NCBI RefSeq assembly: GCF_006716265.1
Contig: NZ_VFOS01000001.1
Location: 124,001 to 188,000, forward strand
Length of the DNA: 64,000 nt
Source: Rarobacter faecitabidus
GTDB lineage: Bacteria > Actinomycetota > Actinomycetes > Actinomycetales > Cellulomonadaceae
Direction of reading: 5' to 3'
Every line of letters starts with the position of its first letter. Position 1 is the stretch's first letter. The notes beneath the pieces were generated by a model. The model worked only from the letters and a program-made list of their open reading frames with translations, did no database searches and was not told where the DNA came from. Positions 37,001 through 48,326 of this stretch are shown piece after piece. The translations under genes and the position numbers were made by a program.

Positions 37001-38413
37001 GTGAGCCTTAGGATCTTCGACACTGCGACGCGCTCGGTGCGTGATTTCAGCCCGCTCGTGCCCGGGCAGGTCGGCATCTACGTGTGCGGAGCAACGGTGC
37101 AATCGCCACCCCACATCGGACACATGCGATCCGCGGTCGTGTTCGACATCGTTGCCCGCTGGCTGAGGCGCAGCGGATTCCGGGTCACGATGATCCGCAA
37201 CGTCACCGACATCGACGACAAGATCCTCACGAAGGCTGCCGATGCCGGCGAGCCGTGGTGGGCCTGGGCGAGCCTCCACGAGCAGGCGTTTACCGCGGCG
37301 TATGACGCACTCGGCATCGAGCGGCCCACGTACGAACCACGCGCGACGGGACACGTGCCCGAGATGATCGAGTTGATGGAGCGCCTGATCGAACGTGGTC
37401 ACGCCTACGTCGCGGGTCCGGGCAACGTGTACTTCGATACCCGTTCGTGGGCAGAGTACGGGAGCCTCACCAACCAGCGACCCCAGGACATCGGTCCGGC
37501 CACCGACAGCGACGATGAGCGAAAGCACGATCCGCGGGATTTCGCGCTCTGGAAGGCACCCAAGCCTGGCGAGCCGGCCGACGCGCAGTGGCGCACGCCG
37601 TTTGGCGCGGGCCGACCCGGCTGGCACCTGGAGTGCTCCGCCATGGCCACGCGCTACCTCGGCCCCGAGTTCGATATACACGGAGGCGGCCTGGATCTGC
37701 GCTTCCCGCATCACGAGAACGAGCAGGCCCAGTCCCGTGCCGCCGGCGACGGGTTCGCGCGTTACTGGATGCACTCGGCATGGGTCACCCAGCAGGGCGC
37801 CAAGATGAGTAAGTCGCTCGGGAACGGCCTACTCGTCACGGAAGTACTGCACGACCACTCCGCCGCGGTTCTGCGCCTCGCGCTCGGCGGCGTTCACTAC
37901 TCGTCGATGATCGAATGGTCGGCCGAGTCGTTGAGCGAAGCGGCCGCGACGTGGGAGAAGTTCGCCGGGTTCGCCGCGCGCGCGACCGAGCGAGTAGGGG
38001 CGGTGTCCGTGGACGAGGTCCGCGCCGCCGCACTCCCCGAAGCGGCGATCGCGGGACTCGACGACGATTTCAACGTTCCGGTGGCGCTCGCGGCGGTTCA
38101 CGAGCAGGTCCGCGACGGGAACAACGCCCTTACGCAGAGTGACGACGACGCTGTGCGCGCCGCGCTCGTGGCAGTCCGCGGCATCCTCGACGTCCTCGGC
38201 CTCGATCCGCTGTCAGACCAGTGGTCGGCCGCTACGGACGAGGCCTCCCGATCCGCCCTGGACAGCCTTGTCCAGGCGCAGCTCGACATTCGGGCACGTG
38301 CCCGCGCCGACCGCGATTTCGCGACGTCGGATCGTATCAGGGACGAGTTGGGCGCGGCCGGTATCGCCGTCGAAGACGGCCCCGACGGCGCCCGTTGGTC
38401 GCTGGAATCATGA
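37001..38413 (+). CDS. cysS: Cysteinyl-tRNA synthetase
   Basis: Charges tRNA-Cys. It is 470 residues, class I: zinc ligand Cys29 (YVCGATVQ), HIGH-type PHIGHM (about 37-42), WHLECSAM with a second zinc Cys, HHENE, and KMSKS (268-272). GTG 37001. It has the length of CysS and lacks the MshC N-terminus (the mycothiol ligase is a shorter paralogue), so CysS is preferred. rlmB follows after 15 bases. Confidence 0.95.
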   Translation: MSLRIFDTATRSVRDFSPLVPGQVGIYVCGATVQSPPHIGHMRSAVVFDIVARWLRRSGFRVTMIRNVTDIDDKILTKAADAGEPWWAWASLHEQAFTAAYDALGIERPTYEPRATGHVPEMIELMERLIERGHAYVAGPGNVYFDTRSWAEYGSLTNQRPQDIGPATDSDDERKHDPRDFALWKAPKPGEPADAQWRTPFGAGRPGWHLECSAMATRYLGPEFDIHGGGLDLRFPHHENEQAQSRAAGDGFARYWMHSAWVTQQGAKMSKSLGNGLLVTEVLHDHSAAVLRLALGGVHYSSMIEWSAESLSEAAATWEKFAGFAARATERVGAVSVDEVRAAALPEAAIAGLDDDFNVPVALAAVHEQVRDGNNALTQSDDDAVRAALVAVRGILDVLGLDPLSDQWSAATDEASRSALDSLVQAQLDIRARARADRDFATSDRIRDELGAAGIAVEDGPDGARWSLES

Positions 38414-38428
38414 CAAAGGAACGTTTAA

Positions 38429-39379
38429 GTGGCCGGTAATTCGCAGCGCAAGGGAGCAGTCCGGAAGCTCGCCAAGAATCCCAAGGTGGGTTCGGGCGGC
38501 CAGAGTCGGCGTGCACTAGAGGGCAGGGGGCCGACGCCGAAGGCGGAGGACCGCCCGTATCACAAGGCCTACCAGGCGAAACAGGAGCGCGAGTCGGCCT
38601 CGCGCCCGAGCAGCGTGCGCCGCGGGTCGAAGGGGGAGAACGAGGTCATCGTCGGCCGGAACGCGGTGCTAGAAGCGCTGCGAGCTGAGATCAAGGCGAA
38701 GGGCCTGTTCATCTCCGGTGGCGTCGACAGCGACGATCGCCTGCGCGAGATCCTCCAACTGGCTGCCGAGCAGGGCCGTCCCATCATGGAGTCGTCCAGG
38801 CGCCACCTCGATGATCTGGCCGACGGCGGAGTCCATCAGGGCGTCGCCATGGAGGTTGCGCCCTATGAGTACGCCGATCCCGAGGATCTCCTGGACTTCG
38901 CGGCGGAGCGGGATGAACTGCCGCTCATCGTCGCGCTCGACTCTGTGACGGATCCGCGTAACCTCGGTGCGGCCCTGCGCTCGGCCGGAGCGTTCGGAGC
39001 TCATGGCGTGCTTGTTCCCGCGCGCCGGGCGGCTGGAGTCACGGCTGCGGCCTGGAAGGTGTCGGCGGGGGCGGCCGCCCGCGTACCGGTTGCGAAGGCG
39101 ACTAACCTGGTCCGTGCGCTCACGGACTACAAGAAGGCAGGGCTCTTCGTGATCGGCCTCGATGCCGGCGGCAACGTAGATATCGCGGACCTGCCCTTCG
39201 CGAACGACCCGCTGGTCGTCGTGATCGGTGCCGAGGGCGCCGGGCTCTCACGCCTGGTCCGGGAGACCTGCGACGCGATCGTGTCGATACCGATCGCATC
39301 CGCCGTCGAGTCCCTCAACGCCGCCGTGGCCGGTGGCGTCGCCCTGTATGAGGTCGCCAAGCAGCGTCGACAGGCCTGA
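38429..39379 (+). CDS. rlmB: 23S rRNA (guanosine-2'-O-)-methyltransferase RlmB-like
   Basis: SpoU/TrmH-family methylase, 316 residues. A long basic, disordered N-terminal extension (about 1-70, rich in Arg, Lys and Gly) precedes the substrate-binding domain (GRNAVLEAL) and the SPOUT domain with motifs DSVTDPRNLGAALRSA, VIGAEGAGLS and IPIASAVESLNAAVA. AAAGGA lies eight bases before GTG 38429. The cysS-rlmB pair is widely conserved. The exact target guanosine is inferred from the family. Confidence 0.92.
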   Translation: MAGNSQRKGAVRKLAKNPKVGSGGQSRRALEGRGPTPKAEDRPYHKAYQAKQERESASRPSSVRRGSKGENEVIVGRNAVLEALRAEIKAKGLFISGGVDSDDRLREILQLAAEQGRPIMESSRRHLDDLADGGVHQGVAMEVAPYEYADPEDLLDFAAERDELPLIVALDSVTDPRNLGAALRSAGAFGAHGVLVPARRAAGVTAAAWKVSAGAAARVPVAKATNLVRALTDYKKAGLFVIGLDAGGNVDIADLPFANDPLVVVIGAEGAGLSRLVRETCDAIVSIPIASAVESLNAAVAGGVALYEVAKQRRQA

Positions 39380-39455
39380 TCCGCCGGCGTTGCAGTCCTC
39401 GGGCACTGGGCGAGCCCTTGTCGAATCCGGCCCTGCGGTAGCCTCGCGGAATCGC

Positions 39456-40265
39456 CTACTGCAGCGCGGCGTCGATGGCCGCCCGGAACGCCTCGGTATC
39501 CTCTGGGCCGCCAGCGTACTTCACCCCGTCGATCAGGATGGTTGGCGTCGAGAGTTGACCGGTGCCGCCAGTGACGGCGGCGTTGGCAGCGGCCTGGGAG
39601 GCTAGCGTGATCGCCCAGTCGGCGTACTCATTGCTCACCGATGCCGCGGCGACATCGTCCGGCACGCCCGCCTGCTTGGCCAGGTCAACGATCTCATCGT
39701 CGCTCAGCCCACTTCCACTCTCCGCTGGCTGCTCGGCGTAGAGGATCGTGTTGAACGCGAGCGCCTTGTCGGGTGCGTGGACGGTCACGTATGCGAACGC
39801 GGACGCGGACCGCGACGAATACGCGGTCTTGGACCCGCCCGACAGCATCGACAGCGGATGCATGACGAGCGTGATGTCGCCAGCGACACGGTACTCGTCC
39901 AAAATGCCGGTATTGGCCGCCTCGAAGCGGGCGCACCACGGGCACAGGAAGTCAGCGTAGACCTCGACATTGATGGCCCCGTCGTTGACCGACCCGGCGG
40001 TGCCGTCCGAGCCAAATGGAATGCCGCCGTTAACGCCGGTCGCGGTCGGGGGCGCCGCGGCGTTGGGGTCGACGGTCGTCTTCTTGTTCCCCGACACCAC
40101 GATGTAGCCGACCAGTGCCACGACGAGCAGCAGGCCGATGACGATCGAGAGCAGCGTTATCCGCCGCCCGCGCGCTTCGCGCCGCAACTGCTCGTCACGC
40201 AGGGCCGCGGCCTTGGCGCGTGCGCTCTCGCGCCGGTCGGACTTGCTGGATGGATTTCCGGCCAT
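39456..40265 (-). CDS. Membrane-anchored DsbA-like thiol oxidoreductase (copy 1)
   Basis: 269 residues: a charged N-terminus (1-35), one TM helix (about 36-57), a spacer, and a thioredoxin-fold DsbA domain facing outward with CPWC (Cys108, Cys111) in FLCPWCARFE and a cis-Pro loop STPTILIDG. It likely forms disulfide bonds in exported proteins. GGAGAG lies upstream of the ATG. It is clearly paralogous to the protein at 47424-48275: the first 60 residues are nearly the same and CPWC falls at the same positions. The two copies flank the trehalose/kinase block in opposite orientation. Confidence 0.92.
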   Translation of the reverse strand: MAGNPSSKSDRRESARAKAAALRDEQLRREARGRRITLLSIVIGLLLVVALVGYIVVSGNKKTTVDPNAAAPPTATGVNGGIPFGSDGTAGSVNDGAINVEVYADFLCPWCARFEAANTGILDEYRVAGDITLVMHPLSMLSGGSKTAYSSRSASAFAYVTVHAPDKALAFNTILYAEQPAESGSGLSDDEIVDLAKQAGVPDDVAAASVSNEYADWAITLASQAAANAAVTGGTGQLSTPTILIDGVKYAGGPEDTEAFRAAIDAALQ

Positions 40266-40390
40266 GACTGATGCTCTCCGCGTCGAAGGCGATTGTGGAA
40301 CCGAGTGTCATCCGTGGGCGAGTGACGCGTCGGTGTCCTTTGAGCCTATCGGCGGCGCCAGTGGCGACTATGGGACCTTTTGCGTGGATT

Positions 40391-40406
40391 CGCGGGTCGA
40401 TCCGCG
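40391..40406 (-). terminator. Small hairpin after the DUF4032 gene
   Basis: CGCGG (40391-40395) pairs with CCGCG (40402-40406), with partly matching GTGGA/TCCAC flanks. It lies just after the stop of the minus-strand DUF4032 gene and before the DsbA-like gene. Weak and without a U-tract. Confidence 0.3.
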
Positions 40407-40424
40407 GTTCGATTCCACTGTTGT

Positions 40425-41738
40425 CTACGGGTTCGGGCCCAGGTCGGCGAGATCGCCCTCGAGGTCGGTATCGTCGTCGTCGAGCAACTGCGCCGCGTCG
40501 TCCGCGGCGGCCGCCTCCTCCGGGGTCAGGCCCAGGATGGACTGCTCCGGCGGGCGCGATGGCAGAACCGAATGACCATAGGATCGGGCCGCCTCGATGA
40601 TGGGTACGTCGCGGCTCTGCTGCTGGGAGAGGAACCAGCGATGATCCAGCACCTCGTGAAACAGCTGCGCCGGTTGCAACTTGCCCCGCTGCGACGGCGG
40701 AACCGCGCGAATAGCGGGCTCGAAAACCTCCGTGAGCCACTCATGGGCTAGGTGCGTTTCGGAGACGCTCGGGTTCTCCTCGAACGCGCAGTAGTGCTCA
40801 AGATCGGCGAGCAGCCTGCGTGCCTGGTGTTCCTGCACCTCCAGGCCGGTGAGCTGGGCGAGGCGGCGCGAGTGGAACCCCGCCTCGACAACCTTCGGGC
40901 GGATGCGCACGCGCTGACCGCCCTCCTCGGTGGACATCGCCAACTCGTCCACGTCGAAGCCCAGCCCGTGGACGCGCTCAATGCGTTCGTTGACCCGCCA
41001 CCGCTCGTCGCGCGTGAACGACTCCTCCTCAGTGAGCGCCTGCCACAACTCGTCGTAGCGGGCGACCAGCGAGTCGCCTATGCCGATCACATCGGTGTCC
41101 TCGTCTAGCACCCCGCCCGACTCGAGGTCCATCAGTTCGCCGATGATGTTCGTTCGGGCCAGGTCCACGTCGTAGTTGCGCTGGCCGTCGGTCAGGGCGG
41201 GATAGAGCGCGCCGGTCTCGGCATCGACGAGGTACGCCGCGAAGGTCTCCGCATCCCGGCGGAAGAGCGTGTTGGACAGCGACACGTCGCCCCAGTAGAA
41301 GCCCACAAGGTGCAGGCGCACGAGCAGGACCGCGAGTGCGTCGATGAGGCGTGTCGCGGTATCAGCGCCCATGATGTGGCTGAACAGCGAGCGGTAGGGG
41401 AGCGAGTACTGCAGGTGCTCAGTGATGAGTACGGCCTCCAGCGGCTCGCCGTCGGCAGCCACGCGTCCAGTGATCACCGCCGTCGGGGTGACGGAGGGCA
41501 CATCCAGGCGTTCCAGGCGGCGCAGTAGTTCGTATTCGTTGTGAGCGACGAGTTCGGAGATCTCCTTGATGGCGATCACTCGTCCGGAAAGTCGCACGAA
41601 GCGGACCACGTGCCGCGAGAGGCCGCGCGGCAGTGCCGCGAGGACGTTCGCGGGCCACTGCGCGAGCGCGGTGCCCCACGGCAGATCCAGAAGGTCCGGA
41701 TCCACGCGCGCGGAGGTGATGTGCAGTTCCTGCGTCAT
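40425..41738 (-). CDS. DUF4032 protein with kinase-like N-terminal domain
   Basis: 437 residues from ATG 41738 with a GGAAGGGG upstream. The N-terminal 250 residues look like a small-molecule or lipopolysaccharide-kinase fold: VIAIKEI (candidate lysine), LVRLHLVGFYWGDVSLSNTLF (a catalytic-loop-like H/GDxxxxN pattern) and YLVDAETG (DFG-like). The C-terminal half is the DUF4032 domain; the tail is very acidic. It lies between the DsbA-like gene and MsiK on the same strand. A phosphotransferase role is inferred from the motif pattern; the substrate is unknown. Confidence 0.8.
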   Translation of the reverse strand: MTQELHITSARVDPDLLDLPWGTALAQWPANVLAALPRGLSRHVVRFVRLSGRVIAIKEISELVAHNEYELLRRLERLDVPSVTPTAVITGRVAADGEPLEAVLITEHLQYSLPYRSLFSHIMGADTATRLIDALAVLLVRLHLVGFYWGDVSLSNTLFRRDAETFAAYLVDAETGALYPALTDGQRNYDVDLARTNIIGELMDLESGGVLDEDTDVIGIGDSLVARYDELWQALTEEESFTRDERWRVNERIERVHGLGFDVDELAMSTEEGGQRVRIRPKVVEAGFHSRRLAQLTGLEVQEHQARRLLADLEHYCAFEENPSVSETHLAHEWLTEVFEPAIRAVPPSQRGKLQPAQLFHEVLDHRWFLSQQQSRDVPIIEAARSYGHSVLPSRPPEQSILGLTPEEAAAADDAAQLLDDDDTDLEGDLADLGPNP

Positions 41739-41842
41739 GACCGGCGAGGCCCCTTCCCTGCATGGATACGCCGTGACCACGGTATCGCGGCCACGGCGTA
41801 TCTGGGACTCATGTGAGCGAGTCCGCCACTACTTGTCGCTGA

Positions 41843-42961
<1,119 letters not shown>

Positions 42962-43034
42962 GATGATTTCCCTTCACCGGCAGGTACGTGCCGGACGATC
43001 CGTTGTGAATGGATGACGACTCTTCAGTAGTCTG

Positions 43035-43051
43035 TGACCCGTCGTGGGTCA
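43035..43051. promoter_or_regulatory. Palindrome TGACCC-N5-GGGTCA at the msiK promoter
   Basis: A perfect 6+6 inverted repeat 74 bases before the msiK start. On the minus strand it overlaps a TTGACC -35 (43047-43052) with a possible TACTGA -10 17 bases on. A repressor bound here would block the promoter. Confidence 0.45.
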
Positions 43052-43173
43052 ACACCTCAAGGGTACATTCCCGTTGCCGAACCGCCTATGCGGTACGTCA
43101 CATTCCGCCGGGGATCGCCAGGAATTGTGGCGTACTTCACCCGTTGTTCACCGGCGGAGCGGGCGGCGGCGCG

Positions 43174-45441
43174 CTACGCCCGCTTGCGCCGTCTGCGTCC
43201 CGGCTCGATATGCGCGCTGAGCAGGGCGCCGAGCCTTTCGAGGACGAGCGCTGCCGCGGAACTATCGGCAATCCGATAGGGCGCTATCGAATCGCCGGGA
43301 CCGACCTTGATAGCGACGTCGCGTTGACCCAGCACTGCGAAGGCGTGCTCGTCTGTTGCGTCATCCCCCATGTAGACGACGTGCGATGCGCCGAGTTCAC
43401 TACGCAGCGCATCGAGGGCCCGCCCCTTGGTGGTCTGCACGACGGCTATCTCGACGACGTTCTTGCCCAGCAGGGGCTGCAGGCCGAGCCGACTGGCCAG
43501 TTCGAGGGCAGCCTCGGTGGCCTGCTCCGCTCCGTCGTGGGTCGTGAGGCGGGTGTGCAGGGCTGCCGCGGACGGCTTCTTCTCGACCCAGACCCCGTAG
43601 TGGCGCGCGGCTATCGCTTCGAGCCCTTCGGTGACATGACGCAATTGCGACTGCTCGCCTTCGGACAGGGCGAGTTCCTCTCGCCGCAGACCGTCCGCGG
43701 TCATGATTCCGCGCTCGGCGCCGTGGGAGCCGAGCAGGTGCGTGCCGGGAGGCACGTTGGACAGTTGCGCGAGCGTTTCGAGGCTGCGGCCGGAGACGAG
43801 CGCGAGGGCAACGTTCTCCCGCGGAAGCGCCGCAATGCGCCGCAGCGCGCGAAGCGCTCGCGGAACGGTGCGCGATGTCGCGGGGTCGTCGACGAGCGGG
43901 GCGAGGACGCCATCGAAGTCCGAGGCCACGAGCACGGGCGAGGCATCGTGGGAGAACGTCTGCAGCGCCTCGCGCAGCGACGCGCCGAGCGTGCCGGACG
44001 GTGGCGTGTCCACGCGCTCTGGCTGGCTCGTGGCGACGTCGGTGAGGGTCGCGAGGTAGCGGTTGGACCATTTCGCGACGTCATCGGCCAGGACTCGCCG
44101 GCGCAGGCGACGCATGCGCCGCCGCTGCTCCGTGACGGGCATGTTGATGGCCGCAAGCACCTGCGCCTTGGTGCCATCGATGTCGTGCGGGTTGATCAGC
44201 AGCGCCGCGGTGAGTTCTTCGGCCGCTCCGGTGAACTCGGAAAGTACGAGCACGCCGCGGTCATCGGATCGCGCCGCTACGTACTCCTTGGCCACGAGAT
44301 TCATGCCGTCTCGCAGGGACGTGACGAGCATGACGTCCGATGCGAGGTAGAAGGCCGCCATCTCCTCCATGGGATACGAGTGATGCAGGTAGTTGATGAC
44401 CGTTCGCCCGATTCCGCCGAACTCGCCGTTGATGCGCCCGACCTGAACCTCGACCTCGTCTCGTAACTGCTGGTAGGCGTCGACGTTCTCGCGGCTGGGG
44501 CTGGCGACCTGGACCATCGTCACCTTGGCGGGGTCCACGTCGCCGTCGCGCAGGAGCTCGCTGAACGCCTTGATGCGGTGCAGGATGCCCTTGGTGTAAT
44601 CGAGCCGATCCACCCCCAGCAGAATGCAGTCTGGATTGCCCAGTTCCTCGCGGATCTCGGCGGCCCGCGCGCGGACGGATGCCGTCTGGGCGAGCTTGTC
44701 GAACTGGCCGGAGTCGATCGAGATGGGGAACGCAGACGCCTTGACCTGCCGCACCAGTCGGTCCTCGGCATCGTCGATCTCGACGAGTTGTCCCGAGGTC
44801 GTGTGGTCGGTCAGCTTGCGCACGCTACGCAGGAAGTTCGCGGCGTCCCCGGAACGCTGGAAGCCTACTAGGTCGGCGCCGAGCAGCCCTTCGACGATCT
44901 GACGCCGCCAGGGCAACTGCGAGAAGATCTCCAGCGGCGGGAACGGAATGTGGTGGAAGTAGCCGATGCGCAGATCCGGGCGGGCGGCGCGCAGCAGCGC
45001 GGGCACGAGCTGAAGTTGATAGTCGTGGACCCAGACGGTCGCGCCCTCCGCGGCCGCATAGTCGGCCATCGAGGCGAAGTGCTCGTTGACCTCGCGATAG
45101 GTGTCCCACCACTCGCGATGAAATGAGGGTCGCGCGATCACGTCGTGGTAAAGCGGCCACAGCGTGTCGTTTGAGAACCCCTCGTAGTACTCCGCGATCT
45201 CGGTCTCCGAAAGGCTCACCGGGACCATCCAGATGCCATCCGAGTCGAACGGGTCGATCGCTAGGTCGGCCATGCCCGGCCAGCCGACCCAGGCGCCCTC
45301 GTTGGATTGCATAAGCGGCGCGAGCGCCGTAACCAGCCCGCCGGGGGCACGCTTCCAGGTGGCATTTCCGGACTCGTCCAGCCTCAGATCGACGGGAAGC
45401 CTATTGGCGACTACGACGAGGTCGTGCTGTGGTTTTGCCAT
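43174..45441 (-). CDS. otsAB: Bifunctional trehalose-6-phosphate synthase/phosphatase (OtsA-OtsB fusion)
   Basis: One 755-residue protein makes trehalose from UDP-glucose and glucose-6-phosphate. The OtsA half (about 1-470; [44 protein letters not shown]) is a GT20 transferase; the OtsB half (about 490-750) is a HAD phosphatase with nucleophile Asp508 in [10 protein letters not shown] and [13 protein letters not shown]. The order is OtsA then OtsB and no frameshift is visible. AAGGAG lies about ten bases before ATG. Separate otsA and otsB are more usual in bacteria. An AT-rich imperfect palindrome lies just upstream (about 45473-45497). Confidence 0.94.
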   Translation of the reverse strand: MAKPQHDLVVVANRLPVDLRLDESGNATWKRAPGGLVTALAPLMQSNEGAWVGWPGMADLAIDPFDSDGIWMVPVSLSETEIAEYYEGFSNDTLWPLYHDVIARPSFHREWWDTYREVNEHFASMADYAAAEGATVWVHDYQLQLVPALLRAARPDLRIGYFHHIPFPPLEIFSQLPWRRQIVEGLLGADLVGFQRSGDAANFLRSVRKLTDHTTSGQLVEIDDAEDRLVRQVKASAFPISIDSGQFDKLAQTASVRARAAEIREELGNPDCILLGVDRLDYTKGILHRIKAFSELLRDGDVDPAKVTMVQVASPSRENVDAYQQLRDEVEVQVGRINGEFGGIGRTVINYLHHSYPMEEMAAFYLASDVMLVTSLRDGMNLVAKEYVAARSDDRGVLVLSEFTGAAEELTAALLINPHDIDGTKAQVLAAINMPVTEQRRRMRRLRRRVLADDVAKWSNRYLATLTDVATSQPERVDTPPSGTLGASLREALQTFSHDASPVLVASDFDGVLAPLVDDPATSRTVPRALRALRRIAALPRENVALALVSGRSLETLAQLSNVPPGTHLLGSHGAERGIMTADGLRREELALSEGEQSQLRHVTEGLEAIAARHYGVWVEKKPSAAALHTRLTTHDGAEQATEAALELASRLGLQPLLGKNVVEIAVVQTTKGRALDALRSELGASHVVYMGDDATDEHAFAVLGQRDVAIKVGPGDSIAPYRIADSSAAALVLERLGALLSAHIEPGRRRRKRA

Positions 45442-45627
45442 GCTTTCACCACTCCTTGATCATCTCACCAACAACGATAACGAATAGTTATTACGTTTGT
45501 ATGAACCGCGCACACTCACGGGAATGCTACGGAAGAAGTGAGGGCTCCGCGCGGGCAGCGCCTCGCCTGACTCATCTTCATCGCCGATCACCTCCCCGAA
45601 ATGGCAAAGACCCGATAACGTATTCGC

Positions 45628-47331
45628 ATGGAGAGAGTGGGTTTGGCGCCTGGCACCATGATCGGTGGCTACCGGATAATTTCGCCGCTCGGCTCAGGTG
45701 CGATGGGTACCGTCTACCGTGCGCGGGACGCCGATGGCCTCGAAGTTGCGATGAAGACGCTGCATCCCTCGGTGGCGGCCGATCCGCAGTCGCGCCAGCG
45801 CCTGCAGCGGGAGATCGCCGTACTCAGCAAGATCCGCAACAAGGGCGTCGCCCGCGTCATCGACGCTGAGGCGGACGGCGACGAGATGTTCATCGTCACC
45901 GAGCTCATCGACGGCCCGACGCTGGAGTCGGTCGTCGCCGACAACGGACCGTTCGACGCCCACGCGCTGAGCACTCTGGCCGAGGGGCTGCGAGATGCAC
46001 TGAACGCCGTCCATGTGGCGGGGGTCATCCACCGGGATCTGAAGGCATCCAACGTGCTGATGTCCGCACGCGGGCCAGTGCTCATCGACTTCGGCATTGC
46101 CCAGATTGTCGGCGACGCACGCGTGACCAAGACGGGACTCGTCATGGGAACGCCCGCGTACCTCGCGCCGGAACTGGTTGACGGCGCCGAGCCGTCGATG
46201 ACCACGGACTGGTGGGGGTGGGCGGGGATGCTCGCGTACGCGGCGACCGGCAGGGCGCCCTTCGGTGTCCGCCCCATTGACGCCGTGCTCGCCCGTGCTC
46301 GTTCGGGCAAACCCGATCTCGCCGGACTCGGGCCGCGGACCGAACGAGCGCTGCGCGGTGCCCTAGATCCAGTCCCGGAGAACCGCACGCCGCCGGCGGT
46401 CGTGGTCGAGCAACTCCGCATGGCCTACTTGGAGGGGGACGCCCGGCCCGACGAGGTCCCCTCGGCGGCGCCAGATGATGATGCCACCGCGGTGCTCGGC
46501 GGGTCGGGAGGTGCTGTTCCCGGTGCAACCACGCCCTATCCCGCAGGCGCACTGCCGCAGGACATGGCGCAGATCGCCGCCGCCCCGGGCGACGGTTCCT
46601 ACGCGACGGAGGACCTCGGCGATGGTGGATCCACCGCAGCCGTGGACCCCGATTTCGACGACGATCCGGATCGGCAGTTCGTGCGCGACGCCGTGGAGGG
46701 CCCGCCCGATCCGGTGTACGTGCGCCCGATCGTGGCCAGGCGCACGTGGACGATTCTCGCCCTCGGCATCCCGCTCGTGTTCGCGGGAGCCTCGTGGCCC
46801 GGGGTGACGCTGGTCATCTTCGCGGCGATCTGGTTCGTCTGCCGATTCGTCGGCGTCTTCTGGGATTCGATGCAATCCCGACGGGAGTCGCGCGGCGGCA
46901 TCGCCCACAACGATTCTGTGCGACAGGGCATCATGACGCCGTGGCTGCTCGTCCGGAGCGTATTCGGCGCCGTCCCGGCCCTGCTCGTCGCGGGCACCGT
47001 CCTGCTGACCACTGGCGGCGTCGCGTGGTGGCTGCTCGACAACGACAAGGTGGTGATCGGCGATGCCCCCGGAAACGCGCCGCACGTCTATCAGTGGGTC
47101 CTGTTCGGGTCCGTGGTGCTGTTCGTCAGCCTCATGTGGTTCGGGCCGCTGACTGGACTGACTCGGCTCGGCGCCCGCGTGGTCGTCAATAGGGCTGTGC
47201 CGCGCGGCTGGGGCGTCGCCACGGTGTGGGTCATCGCGGCGGTCGCCTCGTTCGTCCTGTGGCAGGTCTTCGTGAGCGACCAGTCCATAGTGTGGTCGCC
47301 GCTTCCCGCACCTCCCAGCCTCGCGGGTTAG
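45628..47331 (+). CDS. Ser/Thr protein kinase with polytopic C-terminus
   Basis: 567 residues. The N-terminal kinase domain (about 13-270) has the glycine loop LGSGAMGTVY, Lys43, HRDLKASN (Asp137), DFG (154-156) and GTPAYLAPEL. An acidic linker (about 275-365) follows, then several hydrophobic segments (about 372-415, 435-460, 485-510, 535-555). Usual actinobacterial kinases have one TM and an outer PASTA or sensor domain; here the C-terminus looks fully membrane-embedded. The start could also be ATG 45658. It is divergent from otsAB and upstream of the second DsbA-like gene. Confidence 0.92.
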   Translation: MERVGLAPGTMIGGYRIISPLGSGAMGTVYRARDADGLEVAMKTLHPSVAADPQSRQRLQREIAVLSKIRNKGVARVIDAEADGDEMFIVTELIDGPTLESVVADNGPFDAHALSTLAEGLRDALNAVHVAGVIHRDLKASNVLMSARGPVLIDFGIAQIVGDARVTKTGLVMGTPAYLAPELVDGAEPSMTTDWWGWAGMLAYAATGRAPFGVRPIDAVLARARSGKPDLAGLGPRTERALRGALDPVPENRTPPAVVVEQLRMAYLEGDARPDEVPSAAPDDDATAVLGGSGGAVPGATTPYPAGALPQDMAQIAAAPGDGSYATEDLGDGGSTAAVDPDFDDDPDRQFVRDAVEGPPDPVYVRPIVARRTWTILALGIPLVFAGASWPGVTLVIFAAIWFVCRFVGVFWDSMQSRRESRGGIAHNDSVRQGIMTPWLLVRSVFGAVPALLVAGTVLLTTGGVAWWLLDNDKVVIGDAPGNAPHVYQWVLFGSVVLFVSLMWFGPLTGLTRLGARVVVNRAVPRGWGVATVWVIAAVASFVLWQVFVSDQSIVWSPLPAPPSLAG

Positions 47332-47423
47332 GATTCTCCAGAATTCACGGACGGCCTGATACGCCGGGCGGTCGTGCCGCGCGATAGTCGTCTACCGTGT
47401 CCCCGATCCAGAGAGTGTGAGCC

Positions 47424-48275
47424 ATGGCCGGAATCCCACCTTCCAAGTCCGATCGACGTGAGCAGGCCCGCGAGAAGGCCGCCGCCCTGCGCGCCGAGCA
47501 GCTGAAGAGGGAAGCGCGAGGTCGGCGCATCACGCTGCTGTCGATCATCGTCGGCTTGGTCATCGTCGCTGGCCTCATAGCGTTCGTCGTGATCTCGGGC
47601 AACAAGAAGGTCAACGTCAATCCCGACGCGTCGGCCCCGACCACGGCGGTCGGGATCAACGGTGGCATCTCCTTCGGGGCCGACGGCGTGGCCGGTACCT
47701 CGAACGACGGCGCGATCGTCGTGGAGACCTACTTGGACTTCCTGTGCCCCTGGTGCGCCAAGTTCGAGGCGGAGAACACGGCCAACCTGGACGAGTTCCG
47801 CGAGGCGGGCGAGATCACCCTCGTGGTCCACCCGATCTCCATGCTCTCCGGCGGCGATAAGACCGCATACTCGTCGCGGGCGGCGTCGGCGTTCGCGTAT
47901 GTCGCCGACAACGCTCCCGACAAGGCGCTCGCGTTCAGCACGGCGCTCTACACGAACCAGCCACCGGAGACCGGCGACGGGCTCAGCGACGACGAGATCG
48001 TCGACCTGGCGAAGGGCGCGGGGGTTCCCGAGGACGTGGCGAAGGCTGCCGTCGGCAACCAGTTCGCGGACTGGGCCATCCTGCAGTATCAGGAGGCGGC
48101 AGCCCGGACGGAACTCCTCGATGCGCAGAGCCGGTTCACCACGCCCACTATCGTGATCGATGGCGAGAAGTTCACGGGCAACGCGACGAGCGCCGACGAG
48201 TTCCGGGCCGCCCTCGAGACCGCGATCGCGGGTGGCGGTAGCACGCCGGCCGACGACGCGAACGCGGACCAGTAG
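47424..48275 (+). CDS. Membrane-anchored DsbA-like thiol oxidoreductase (copy 2)
   Basis: 283 residues; N-terminal charged segment, one TM helix (about 36-57), DsbA domain with CPWC (Cys108, Cys111; FLCPWCAKFE) and cis-Pro loop TTPTIVIDG. It is a close paralogue of the protein at 39456-40265, with a slightly longer C-terminal tail. Both probably act in disulfide formation at the outer face of the membrane. It follows the kinase gene by 92 bases and precedes tRNA-Thr. Confidence 0.93.
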   Translation: MAGIPPSKSDRREQAREKAAALRAEQLKREARGRRITLLSIIVGLVIVAGLIAFVVISGNKKVNVNPDASAPTTAVGINGGISFGADGVAGTSNDGAIVVETYLDFLCPWCAKFEAENTANLDEFREAGEITLVVHPISMLSGGDKTAYSSRAASAFAYVADNAPDKALAFSTALYTNQPPETGDGLSDDEIVDLAKGAGVPEDVAKAAVGNQFADWAILQYQEAAARTELLDAQSRFTTPTIVIDGEKFTGNATSADEFRAALETAIAGGGSTPADDANADQ

Positions 48276-48289
48276 GGACGAGAAGGAAT

Positions 48290-48318
48290 GTGACTCGGAC
48301 TGCCCGAACCGGTAGTCT
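48290..48318 (+). promoter_or_regulatory. Probable promoter of tRNA-Thr
   Basis: GTGACT (48290-48295) and TAGTCT (48313-48318), 17 bases apart, place a start a few bases before the tRNA at 48327. Confidence 0.5.
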
Positions 48319-48326
48319 GGGCACGC

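Noticed and set aside
36548..37774. Minus-strand open frame of about 400 codons opposite ispF and cysS
   Set aside because: Shadow of two well-recognised enzymes; no coherent motifs.
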